In this document: piece by piece, positions 46,187 through 54,497 of the stretch
Layout: each line of letters opens with the position of its first letter
How positions within the stretch are numbered: the first letter of the stretch is position 1
Source of the DNA: Rhizobium sp. CCGE531
GTDB taxonomy: Bacteria; Pseudomonadota; Alphaproteobacteria; Rhizobiales; Rhizobiaceae
NCBI RefSeq assembly: GCF_003627795.1
Contig: NZ_CP032684.1
Coordinates: 721,001 to 785,000 of the forward strand
Reading direction: 5' to 3'
Length of the DNA stretch: 64,000 nt
Position numbers and translations under genes: made by a program
The notes under the pieces: model-generated
Database searches by the model: none
What the model was told of the DNA's origin: nothing
What the model saw: the letters and a program-made list of their open reading frames with translations, nothing else

Positions 46187-46227
46187 GGCATGAGGCCAAT
46201 CGTTGCTACCGGATCGGCCCGGTTTGC
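46187..46227 (+). promoter_or_regulatory. conserved flagellin leader/promoter block, fourth copy
   Basis: GGCATGAGGCCAATCGTTGCTACCGG followed by GGCCCGG, the same GGCATGA + CCGG pair as upstream of the other flagellins, ending about 29 bases before ATG 46256. Its presence argues that an in-frame ATG at 46184 is not the start. Confidence 0.5.
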
Positions 46228-46255
46228 CAGTTCCAATGGAATGACGGATTCTCAG

Positions 46256-47236
46256 ATGAGCAATGTGACGACGAATCATGCTGCGTCCGCGGCGCTGACC
46301 GTGTTACGCGGAATCAACAAAGATCTCGGTGTCGTGCAGCATCAGGTCTCGTCCGCTTACCGCATCGAGACGGCGAGCGACGATCCGACCTACTGGTCGA
46401 TGGCGACCACCATGCGCTCCGACCGGAGCAGCCTTTCCACGATCACGGATGCGCTGGGCCTCGGCTCCTCCAAGGTCGACATCGCCTCCACCGCCATGGA
46501 TACGGTCGTCAACCTTTTGACCCAGATCCAGTCGAAACTGGTTTCGGCAAAGGAGTCGGGCACCAACAAGGATGCGATCAACTCCGATATTCAGCAGCTT
46601 AAGAATCAGCTGCAATCCGTTACCCAATCGGCGTCCTTCTCCGGCGAGAACTGGCTCTACAACACCGACCAGCAGCCCAGCACGCAGCATTCCGTGATCA
46701 GCAATTTCACGCGCGGCGCCGGCAGCCAGATCAGCCTCACGACGATCGGTTACGACAGTTCGCAGACCCTGATGATCGATACCGCCGATCCGAGCCGGGG
46801 ATTGCTGACGAAGAATATCGACGCGAGCACGTTCGACACATCGAGCAGCGGCAGCCCCACGGCCCGTAACTACTATCTCCTGGCCGCCGATAGCGGCACG
46901 ACGCCGACGGGCGGAACGGAGATCGCCATATCGAGCAGCACGACGGACAACGAGCTGACCGACATGCTCAATGTCACCAACTCGCTCCTGAAGTCCGCGA
47001 CCTCGGCGGATTCGACGCTGGGTCTGATGAAGTCGAACATCGACGATCAGTCGGACTATATTTCCAAGCTCAGCGACGCCATCAAGAGCAGCGTCGGCGA
47101 TCTCGTCGACACGAATATGGAAGAGGCGTCGGTGCGGCAGAATGCCCTGCAGACAGCCCAGCAGATGGGCATTCAGGCGTTGTCGATCGCCAACAGCATG
47201 GCAAGCAAGGTGCTGATTCTTCTTCAGGGGAAATGA
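46256..47236 (+). CDS. divergent flagellin (fourth copy)
   Basis: A 326-residue flagellin, the most diverged of the four. N-terminal motif LGVVQHQVSSAYRIETASDDPTYWSMATTMRSD and the C-terminal helix RQNALQTAQQMGIQALSIANS are recognisable; the centre is about 20 residues longer. ATG 46256 is chosen because the protein then aligns residue for residue with the starts of the other flagellins (MSNVTTNHAA versus MTSILTNDAA); the frame also contains ATGs at 46241 and 46184. Possibly a minor filament subunit. Confidence 0.9.
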   Translation: MSNVTTNHAASAALTVLRGINKDLGVVQHQVSSAYRIETASDDPTYWSMATTMRSDRSSLSTITDALGLGSSKVDIASTAMDTVVNLLTQIQSKLVSAKESGTNKDAINSDIQQLKNQLQSVTQSASFSGENWLYNTDQQPSTQHSVISNFTRGAGSQISLTTIGYDSSQTLMIDTADPSRGLLTKNIDASTFDTSSSGSPTARNYYLLAADSGTTPTGGTEIAISSSTTDNELTDMLNVTNSLLKSATSADSTLGLMKSNIDDQSDYISKLSDAIKSSVGDLVDTNMEEASVRQNALQTAQQMGIQALSIANSMASKVLILLQGK

Positions 47237-47492
47237 CGGGCGGGCGGCCCGGCTCGATAGGCCCTCGACCGGCAGGGCCGCCGCATTCATCTTCGCACAA
47301 GTTTGACTGCCTACGGTCCTTCGCAGTGGCATGGTTGCGCAATGTGCCGGTAACGTCAGTCGTTTCCGGAAAGCGTAGCCCGAGGACGGAAACCGGAAGC
47401 GTGATGATCGACGTTTTGAGAATGGGAATGGAGCTGCCCTCAGCCGGCATAGACGTGCTGCGTCTTTCCGATGCGAATGGGGAGATGCGCGC

Positions 47493-48122
47493 TTGAGCCT
47501 CGCCCTATCCCGATACCTCAAGGATTTCAGCGCTGAACAGGCCCCGCCGCCTGTAGACGATACAGCGTTTGCGGAGATGATGGAGTTTCCCGAAAGTCCG
47601 ATCGAGCCGCCTGTCGATATCGAGGCCGAGCGCCGGGCCGCCTATGCGGAAGGACATGAGGCCGCAACGCGGGAGCTGTCGCAGAAACATCAGGCCGAGC
47701 TCGATGCCATGGCCGGTTCGTTTCGAGCCGAAACGGAGGCTTTGCGGACGCGCTACGAAGAGCAGGCGGCCGAGAAGATCGCGGCCGGTGTGACGCGCGT
47801 GGCCACGATGCTCGGGCAGGCGATCAGCGCGGAAACGGCGGCCATCCTTGCGCCGATCATGACCGAAACGCTGACAGCCAAGGCCGTTGCCGACCTCGCC
47901 GATCTGGTCAGGAGCGCGATTCTCGACGGCAGTGCCGGATCGATCTCCGTCAGCGGCCCGCATCGCCTCTTCGAGGCCCTGCGGGCACATCTCGGTGACG
48001 ACGGCGCCCTGTTGCGTCACGTCGAGACGCCGGACGTCGATCTCACCGTCACCATCGGCGAGAGCGTTCTCGTGACCCGAATGTCAGCCTGGGCCGCTGG
48101 TCTGAAAGAGATATTGAAATGA
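47493..48122 (+). CDS. FliH-like flagellar export protein
   Basis: A 209-residue protein without signal or membrane segment. After an acidic N terminus there is a Glu/Ala-rich helical stretch (about 50-100, AERRAAYAEGHEAATREL...RYEEQAAEKIAAGV) and then a C-terminal domain with SISVSGPHRLFEALRAHL and DLTVTIGESVLVTRMSAWAAGL, the FliH/YscL plan. FliH regulates the FliI ATPase; no other fliH is visible in this otherwise complete cluster. Start is TTG 47493 with GGAG eight bases upstream. It overlaps motB by four bases. Similarity is low, so this is a candidate. Confidence 0.6.
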   Translation: MSLALSRYLKDFSAEQAPPPVDDTAFAEMMEFPESPIEPPVDIEAERRAAYAEGHEAATRELSQKHQAELDAMAGSFRAETEALRTRYEEQAAEKIAAGVTRVATMLGQAISAETAAILAPIMTETLTAKAVADLADLVRSAILDGSAGSISVSGPHRLFEALRAHLGDDGALLRHVETPDVDLTVTIGESVLVTRMSAWAAGLKEILK

Positions 48123-49549
48123 GCGACGGCGATCAAAATCACGGCAAGCACGAGATCATCATCGTCAAGCGCCACGGCGGCGGCGATCATGATGCAGGCC
48201 ATGGCGGTGCATGGAAGATCGCCTATGCCGACTTCATGACAGCCATGATGGCTTTCTTCCTGGTGATGTGGCTGGTAAACGCCGCCAACGAGGAGACGAA
48301 GGCATCTGTCGCCTCCTATTTCAATCCCATCAAGCTTGCCGACGAAAAGCCGACCGAGAAGGGGCTCAAGAAGCCCGTCGACCAGGCTAACGGTGAAAAG
48401 AACCAGCAAAAGTCGGAAAAACCGCAGGACAAGCCGAACGACGGCAAATCCGCCAAGACCGGCGAGGACCTGACATCGACCTCGGGCGACCAGACGAACT
48501 ATTCCGAAGCCGATTTCTTCGAGAATCCCTATTCGGTCCTGGCTGAAATCGCACAGGAAGTCGGTCAGCAGGCCAATGTCAGCGCCAAGGGCGAGGGCGG
48601 TGCCGCCCAGTCCGGCCCTGCCACGGGCGCGGACGGCGGTCAGGCCTACCGCGATCCCTTCGATCCTGATTTCTGGACCAAGCAGGTTCGGGTTTCCAGC
48701 GCCTCGAAGAAAGCGAATGAGGAACAGTCCGCCAAGTCGGATCAAAAGGACAAGGGCGAAGTTATCGCGCTGTCGAAGGCAACGGCCGCCGATACCGGCC
48801 AGCCGGCCGAGCAGCCGCAGACGCCTGAACAGCAGCCGACCGTGAGCGCGCAGCAGGCGACCGGCAAACAGCAGGAAAAGCAGACGCAGGCCCAGCAAAT
48901 CGCCAAGGCTTCCGGGCAAAGCGACGCGTCCATGCCTGAAGACAATGCCGCCCTGACTCAGGGCAAGGACGTGACGCCGACGAAGGCGCAGCAGCAGGAG
49001 GCCAAGGATCTGCAGCAGGCGATCCAGGCCGAGATCAACGGCGTTGCCGGGCAGCTCGCCGAGGGGCTGCAGGTCACCGCGGCCGAAGGCGGCGTGCTGG
49101 TCACGATTTCCGATCAGAGCAATGATCCGATGTTCAATATCGGCTCGGCCGTTCCGCGCCGGGAGATGGTGCTGGCGATGGAGAAGATCGGCAAGATCCT
49201 GGCCGAGCGCAAGGGATCGCTTCTGATCCGGGGCCACACGGACGGGCGCCCCTATATGGTCGGCGGCCGCAACGACAACTGGCGCCTGTCGCTCGATCGC
49301 GCCCAGAGCGCCTACTATATGCTGACCAGTAGCGGGCTGGACGAGAAACGGATCGCGCAGGTTTCCGGCTTCGCGGACCGACGGCTGAAGCTGCCCGAGG
49401 ATCCTTTCAACGATGCCAATCGCCGTATCGAGATCCTGATTGCCAATCCTTCAGACCAAGCCGTGAAGCAAGGGGCCAGCCCGGATGTGCAGAGCCCGGC
49501 CAAGCCCGCTTCGGGGAAGGGCAAATCAGGCCAAGGCAAACAGGGCTAG
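48119..49549 (+). CDS. motB: flagellar stator protein MotB
   Basis: Anchors the stator to peptidoglycan. A 476-residue protein with one membrane helix carrying the proton-binding aspartate D38 (AYADFMTAMMAFFLVMWLV) and a C-terminal OmpA-like domain (LLIRGHTDGRPYMVGGRNDNWRLSLDRAQSAYYML). Between them is a very long Gln/Lys/Ala-rich, low-complexity linker (about 70-300), longer than in enteric MotB (308 residues in total). Coupled to the FliH-like gene and followed by motC after three bases. Confidence 0.96.
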   Translation: MSDGDQNHGKHEIIIVKRHGGGDHDAGHGGAWKIAYADFMTAMMAFFLVMWLVNAANEETKASVASYFNPIKLADEKPTEKGLKKPVDQANGEKNQQKSEKPQDKPNDGKSAKTGEDLTSTSGDQTNYSEADFFENPYSVLAEIAQEVGQQANVSAKGEGGAAQSGPATGADGGQAYRDPFDPDFWTKQVRVSSASKKANEEQSAKSDQKDKGEVIALSKATAADTGQPAEQPQTPEQQPTVSAQQATGKQQEKQTQAQQIAKASGQSDASMPEDNAALTQGKDVTPTKAQQQEAKDLQQAIQAEINGVAGQLAEGLQVTAAEGGVLVTISDQSNDPMFNIGSAVPRREMVLAMEKIGKILAERKGSLLIRGHTDGRPYMVGGRNDNWRLSLDRAQSAYYMLTSSGLDEKRIAQVSGFADRRLKLPEDPFNDANRRIEILIANPSDQAVKQGASPDVQSPAKPASGKGKSGQGKQG

Positions 49550-49552
49550 TCC

Positions 49553-50857
49553 ATGGCGCGCAAACAGCATCGTCGTCACCTCGCGCTCACACTCACCCTC
49601 GGCATGCTGATGCCGGCGGCTGCGAGTGCCGAGGGGCAGGACAGCCTGCCGCTCTACAAGATGCTGCGCTCGCTTGAATTCGTCCAGGATTCCGTCGCGG
49701 CGGGCGACAGCTCCGCCGGAGAGATGCAGCGCTTCCTGCTCGCCACCATCGACGAACGCCTGCGCAATGCGGATAAAGCCGTGTTCGAGGACAACCGCAA
49801 TGTCGATGCCGCCCTGATCTACGCCATGAGCGGCGGCAACCCCGAAACGCTCGAATATCTGATGTCGCGCGACCTCAACGGCAATTTCGACAATCGCGTC
49901 GCGGATGTCCTGAGAAAATATCTGAACGGCAAGGGGCTGCTGGTCGTCAACACGCTTGCCGACATCGCCAGGGAATATCGCGACAAGCCGATCGGTCCCT
50001 ATCTCTCGCTCGTTGCCGGCAATGTCATGTCCGGCAAGAACGCCAAGGCCGCCCTGCAACTTTACGATTGGGCGCGTTTGATGGCCCCCGGTACGATCGT
50101 CGAGGAATCGGCGCTGCGTCGCTCGCTGGCTTTGTGCGCAGATGCGGGAACTGTGCCGGCCGGGCTCGACTATGCGCGGCGCTATACGAGGCGCTTTCTG
50201 CATTCGCCCTACGCCAGTCAGTTTGCCGATCTTTTCGTGCAGCTTGTGGTGGATCACGATTCCGACGTCAAGCAGCAGGACATTGTCGATATCCTGTCCT
50301 TCATGGACCCTCCCAGGCAAAGGGAGATCTATCTGCGCATGGCGCGCCGGGCCGCGATCGCCGGCAAGGCCGATCTCGCCGCGCTGGCGGCCAACCGCGC
50401 CCAGGCGATCTCCACCGACGGCGGCGACGCCTTCGGCGCGCTGGCGAATTTCTATGGTGGGGTGGCGGGCATATCCACGCCGGAACTGAAGTCGGCGATC
50501 AACGATCTCAATCAGATGCCGGCGGGCGAGCTGAACGCGCGCGATCGTGCCCTGCGCGATGCAGCAAAGGCGGTGGCGCAGGAGATATTGCGTGTCCCCG
50601 ATCCTGCAAGCCTCGGGCAAGCCAATGTTTCTAACCTGTCCAACCAACAGAATACTGAACACGATGCTGCTGTGACGAAGCAATCGGGAGGCCAATCTCC
50701 CGGCACGGCGGGTGTTGAGCAGGGGGCCTCGGCGAACGCGGCTCCCGCCCCGGAGGGAGGACGGCAGGAGGCCGGTTCTTCGTTCAATGCATTCGTCACG
50801 ACGAGCCGCTCGAAGCTGGATGCCATCGACGGCCTGTTGAAGCAGGAAAGTCATTGA
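49553..50857 (+). CDS. motC: periplasmic motor protein MotC
   Basis: A rhizobial periplasmic protein that works with MotB in setting motor speed. The 434-residue protein has a signal peptide (cleavage near ASAEGQ), then a long helical domain (SLPLYKMLRSLEFVQDSVAAGDSSAGEMQRFL...). The C terminus is low-complexity. Identified by position after motB and by these N-terminal features. It stops at 50857, and fliK starts three bases later. Confidence 0.92.
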   Translation: MARKQHRRHLALTLTLGMLMPAAASAEGQDSLPLYKMLRSLEFVQDSVAAGDSSAGEMQRFLLATIDERLRNADKAVFEDNRNVDAALIYAMSGGNPETLEYLMSRDLNGNFDNRVADVLRKYLNGKGLLVVNTLADIAREYRDKPIGPYLSLVAGNVMSGKNAKAALQLYDWARLMAPGTIVEESALRRSLALCADAGTVPAGLDYARRYTRRFLHSPYASQFADLFVQLVVDHDSDVKQQDIVDILSFMDPPRQREIYLRMARRAAIAGKADLAALAANRAQAISTDGGDAFGALANFYGGVAGISTPELKSAINDLNQMPAGELNARDRALRDAAKAVAQEILRVPDPASLGQANVSNLSNQQNTEHDAAVTKQSGGQSPGTAGVEQGASANAAPAPEGGRQEAGSSFNAFVTTSRSKLDAIDGLLKQESH

Positions 50858-50859
50858 TC

Positions 50860-52485
50860 ATGAACGACATCGGTGTATCCAGCGCCTCATCCGGGGCGGA
50901 TATTCTTGCTGCCGCCAAGGGCGCCCGCTCCGCGAAGCAGGACGACGGCAAGGGCTTTATCGATGCGCTGACCAGTTCGCTCGGCAACGGGCGCAAGCCC
51001 TCCGGCCCGAACGCCGGGACGGACGCGACGGCGAACGCAAACACGACAGCCGGTGGCGATGCGGATGAAGATACGAGTGCCGTAAAGACGGCAGCGAGCA
51101 ACCCCGCGTCGATAACCCTAGCCATCGATGAAGGCGCCAACGCTGGGGTTGGGATGATCGATACGTCCGGAGCCAATCTCACAGACCTCGCCGGCCTGAC
51201 CAAGGGGACAAAGCCTTCCCAGGGTGCCGGTGCAGCCACGCTCTCGAAATCGCTGATAGAGCTGCAGAAGGCGGTATCGGCAGCGGCGAAAGGCGACGCG
51301 GTTCCCGCGGAAGGCGATCAGACGGCGGCAGTCGCCGACCCGGTTATGCCGGCTGTCGATACGAGCAAGGCACCGGCACAATCGACCACGCTCGATCAGC
51401 TTGCCGAGCTCGCGCAGCAATTGGCCGACGTCACGGCGACCGACGGTCGAACCACGCCGGTGAAGGGCGATGGAAAAACACCTGTCGTGAAAGGCGGGAA
51501 GGACGCGCAGTCGACGGATGATAGTAAGTCTGCGCCGACGCAAGACAATCAGGCGACGACTACGATTTCCGATGCCCTATCGCTGCTGAACGTTCCGCAG
51601 CCCGTCGTTGCCGCGCAGCCGGTTGTTGCCGCGCAGGCGGGCACGGCGCTGGCGGGCAAGGCGACCGACGATGCGAAAATCCAGGGAATGCCGCTCGGCA
51701 ACGCGGCTGTCACGGATGATGCATCGGATGCGACGGTGACGCTGCCCGACGGCGGCAAGGGATCGGATGCCGCGCAGACCTTCCGCCTGACGCGGTCGGA
51801 TGGTCGCGGCAGCGCGCTCGACCTGTCGATCAGCAAGAGCGGAGATGATGCGGCGGACGTGAAAGTGGCGGCTTCCGCGGGCGGCGATACCCCGGCGATT
51901 ACAGTCTTGGATTCCCGCCGCTATCTGGGGTTTGCCACCAACTCCAATTCGGCGCTCGTCGCCGGGGCACTGGCGGGCGATCGCGAATGGTCGGCCGCGT
52001 TGCAGCCGGGTTCGGCGCTTTCCAATGCCGCAACCCTGTCCAGCACGGGCAAGGTCGTCAACACGCTCAAGATCCAACTGCGCCCCGATAATCTCGGCGA
52101 TGTCACGGCCACCATGCGGCTTTCGGGAGGTCAGCTGAGCGTCGACCTGAAAGTGCAGACGGGTGAGGCCTACAGGCAGCTTCATGCCGATCAGAGCCAC
52201 ATGGTCGAGGCACTGCGCGCCCAAGGCTACCAGGTGGACAATATCACCGTCACCCTGGCCTCCAACGCGGATCAGCAGTCGGATAGCGGCCGCAATTCCG
52301 GATCGAACCAGCAACAATCCCTGTTGAACCAGGGACAAGGGGGCGACGCGCGTCCCAGGGGCCAGAACTATTCGGGACAGCAGTCAGATGGAAACAATGG
52401 CAATCGCAGTTCGGGTGAGCGCGGTGTTGAAGACGGCGCTGCTGGTGGCGTTCAGCGTTCTGGTTCTGGGGCGGTTTACCTCTGA
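50860..52485 (+). CDS. fliK: hook-length control protein FliK (MotD)
   Basis: Controls hook length and the switch of export specificity. A 541-residue, mostly low-complexity protein with a C-terminal Flg_hook domain (LKIQLRPDNLGDVTATMRLSGGQLSVDLKVQTGEAYRQLHADQSHMVEALRAQGY). In S. meliloti the gene was first called motD and then shown to be fliK. The ATG at 50860 is preferred to a TTG at 50854 because AGGAAAG lies upstream. It overlaps the 5' end of the lytic transglycosylase gene by 98 bases in another frame. Confidence 0.93.
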   Translation: MNDIGVSSASSGADILAAAKGARSAKQDDGKGFIDALTSSLGNGRKPSGPNAGTDATANANTTAGGDADEDTSAVKTAASNPASITLAIDEGANAGVGMIDTSGANLTDLAGLTKGTKPSQGAGAATLSKSLIELQKAVSAAAKGDAVPAEGDQTAAVADPVMPAVDTSKAPAQSTTLDQLAELAQQLADVTATDGRTTPVKGDGKTPVVKGGKDAQSTDDSKSAPTQDNQATTTISDALSLLNVPQPVVAAQPVVAAQAGTALAGKATDDAKIQGMPLGNAAVTDDASDATVTLPDGGKGSDAAQTFRLTRSDGRGSALDLSISKSGDDAADVKVAASAGGDTPAITVLDSRRYLGFATNSNSALVAGALAGDREWSAALQPGSALSNAATLSSTGKVVNTLKIQLRPDNLGDVTATMRLSGGQLSVDLKVQTGEAYRQLHADQSHMVEALRAQGYQVDNITVTLASNADQQSDSGRNSGSNQQQSLLNQGQGGDARPRGQNYSGQQSDGNNGNRSSGERGVEDGAAGGVQRSGSGAVYL

Positions 52486-53020
52486 GGCGCTCGCGTCGGG
52501 CAATCCGGCACCGCCCGACAACGGTGCCGCGGGCCTTTGCGAACGTGAAATCCAGTCTGCTGCCGTGAAATATGGGATACCGGAAGGAATTCTCTATTCG
52601 GTCGGCCTGACGGAGACGGGACGCAAGGGATCGCTCTATCCCTATGCTCTCAATGTCGAGGGGCGGCCGATCTTCCCGCCATCGGAGGGCGCCGCCCTGC
52701 AGATATTCGCCGCGGCCCGGCAGAACGGCGCAAAGCTTATCGACGTCGGCTGCATGCAGATCAACCAGTATTTTCACGGTGAAAATTTTGCTTCCGTCGA
52801 CGCGATGTTCGATCCCCGCAGCAACGTCGAGTATGCCGCGAAGTTTCTCCGCAATCTGCACGACAGGCATGAGACCTGGACGATGGCGGTAGCTAGATAC
52901 CACGCCGGCCCGAACAATGACCCCGCCCAGAAGGTCTATGTCTGCCGCGTGATCGCCAATCTGGTTGCCACCGGCTACGGGAAATGGACGCCCAACGCGG
53001 CGACTTTCTGTCAAAACTAA
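52388..53020 (+). CDS. lytic transglycosylase (SLT family)
   Basis: A 210-residue peptidoglycan-cleaving enzyme. Signal peptide (about 1-37, ending near ALASGN), then a soluble transglycosylase domain with the catalytic glutamate in YSVGLTETG, DVGCMQINQYFHG and VARYHAGPNN. At this place in the flagellar operon it is a good candidate for opening the cell wall for the rod, since the FlgJ-like protein (62302) has no hydrolase domain; that is inference. Start ATG 52388; ATG 52397 is possible. It lies within the end of fliK in a different frame. Confidence 0.88.
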   Translation: METMAIAVRVSAVLKTALLVAFSVLVLGRFTSEALASGNPAPPDNGAAGLCEREIQSAAVKYGIPEGILYSVGLTETGRKGSLYPYALNVEGRPIFPPSEGAALQIFAAARQNGAKLIDVGCMQINQYFHGENFASVDAMFDPRSNVEYAAKFLRNLHDRHETWTMAVARYHAGPNNDPAQKVYVCRVIANLVATGYGKWTPNAATFCQN

Positions 53021-53298
53021 GCTATCTGAAGTTGCATCGCGCTTCCGGTTAGCCAGCGCTAACTCAAAGGAAGCAATTGACTGCCGTTGATTAGCCAGAA
53101 ATGCGCTTGTTAATGAAATGCTAACAAACAGTTTTTTATCGGTGCAAAACACAAGGTACCCACTACATCTAGTGCAAATCGCACCTCCAAAGTTAATCAA
53201 TTATTAATTTCCGTCACTCATTTCCGACAGTTGTTCGTGATTCGCCCGATTCGTACCCATAGTTCATCGAAACACCACACTGATTCGGAGGCGGACGA

Positions 53299-53970
53299 AT
53301 GATCGTAGTGGTTGATGAGCGAGAGCTCGTTAAGGACGGATATACATCACTGTTTGGACGCGAGGGCATCCCTTCCACAGGGTTCGATCCACGCGAATTC
53401 GGCGAATGGGTATCAACGGCGGCAGAGGGCGATATTGCTGCAGTTGAAGCCTTTCTGATCGGGCAGGGCCAGCATGTGCTCGAGCTTCCCAGGGCGATTC
53501 GCGATCGGACCACGGCGCCTGTGATCGCGGTCAGCGACCAGCCCTCGCTGGAAGCCACGCTTGCACTCTTCGATTGCGGCGTCGACGATGTCGTGCGCAA
53601 GCCAGTGCATCCTCGGGAGATCCTGGCCAGGGCCGCGGCGATCCGCCGTAGGCTGAAGGCGATCAACAACTATACCGATATCGGCCCGATTCGCGTCTTC
53701 GCGGACGGTCGTGATCCGGAAGTCAACGGTTCCGTGTTCGCCTTGCCGCGCCGAGAGCGCCGCATCCTCGAATACCTGATCGCCAATCGCGGCCGCCGGG
53801 TGACGAAGACGCAGATCTTCAACGCCATCTACGGTATCTTCGACGAAGAAGTCGAAGAAAACGTGGTTGAAAGCCATATTTCGAAACTGCGCAAGAAACT
53901 GCGCAAGAAGCTCGGTTTCGATCCGGTCGATTCCAAGCGCTTCCTCGGCTATTGCATCGACTGGAGCTGA
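53299..53970 (+). CDS. rem: Rem, OmpR-like activator of flagellar genes
   Basis: Orphan response regulator that, in S. meliloti, activates flagellar and flagellin genes during exponential growth and is itself under VisNR. The 223-residue length matches S. meliloti Rem. The receiver domain (1-120) has D6/E7, but the phosphoacceptor position is occupied by E50 (DIAAVEAFL); the lysine in VVRKPVHP is kept. The C-terminal winged helix (about 130-223) is of OmpR type ([31 protein letters not shown]). ATG 53299 has GGAGG eight bases upstream. The 278-base gap upstream contains AT-rich TTAA sequences and its promoter. Confidence 0.95.
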   Translation: MIVVVDERELVKDGYTSLFGREGIPSTGFDPREFGEWVSTAAEGDIAAVEAFLIGQGQHVLELPRAIRDRTTAPVIAVSDQPSLEATLALFDCGVDDVVRKPVHPREILARAAAIRRRLKAINNYTDIGPIRVFADGRDPEVNGSVFALPRRERRILEYLIANRGRRVTKTQIFNAIYGIFDEEVEENVVESHISKLRKKLRKKLGFDPVDSKRFLGYCIDWS

Positions 53971-54006
53971 TGTCTCCAATCGGCATCCGCGATGCTAAAT
54001 TCATGA

Positions 54007-54047
54007 ATAGGCCCGAGAATCACTCGATTCTCGGGCCTATCCTTTTG
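54007..54047 (+). terminator. rho-independent terminator after rem
   Basis: Perfect 15-bp stem ATAGGCCCGAGAATC / GATTCTCGGGCCTAT with a 4-base loop, followed by CCTTTTG. Strongest hairpin in the window; it isolates rem from the flgK operon. Confidence 0.93.
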
Positions 54048-54242
54048 TACCGTGCCGGATCGTCGCCGGCGCTATAGGTGCGTCGTTCCTTACGATTTTC
54101 GCCTGTGTCGGCCGACGATGAACCCGCAATGCGGCGCTTGCAGATGAGCTTTTCGCGATGATCGGTTTTTCGTCCTCTCAGACAGCTTCACGCAAGGCCC
54201 GCCACCTACTCTCAGTCGTATGAAGAATAACGAGGATTCCAG

Positions 54243-54473
54243 ATGAGGAATTTCGGCAGCATGAAGACCGCATTTGCGGAAGTGGATGCACGGGCAGCTC
54301 GCCTGGGCGCTGCTTTTGAAGATGTTGCCGGTGTGATGCCGTCTCATCATGCCGGGGTGGCTGTCTCGCATATTCCAGCCGCCGGTCCCGATCTCCGCTG
54401 CAACTTCGCCGGCCTCGCTCCGACAGGCTATTCCGACACTTCCGGCGCGCCATCGGCCATTCTGCGGCGCTAA
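54243..54473 (+). CDS. 76-residue hypothetical protein at the expected flgE locus
   Basis: A small ORF with a good ribosome site (GAGGA about seven bases before ATG 54243). The first 31 residues, MRNFGSMKTAFAEVDARAAR and following, resemble the FlgE hook-protein N terminus of rhizobia as I remember it (MSLYGTMRTGVSGMNAQANR...): roughly 9 identical and 10 similar positions. After residue 31 the resemblance stops, and the C terminus is not hook-like. In S. meliloti flgE occupies this place between rem and flgK. It may be a relic, a domain-only descendant or a chance likeness. The next gene, flgK, starts 24 bases later. Confidence 0.45.
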   Translation: MRNFGSMKTAFAEVDARAARLGAAFEDVAGVMPSHHAGVAVSHIPAAGPDLRCNFAGLAPTGYSDTSGAPSAILRR

Positions 54474-54497
54474 AACGAATAGGGTATCGAGTCAGTC

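Noticed and set aside
47243..47279. Possible hairpin GGCGGCCC / GGGCCGCC after the fourth flagellin
   Set aside because: Only 8 bp with a long loop and no T run; not convincing as a terminator.
47401..47496. Short frame starting at an ATG before the FliH-like gene and ending at its start codon
   Set aside because: About 30 codons with a ribosome site too close to the ATG; the end overlap with the TTG start is suggestive but not enough.
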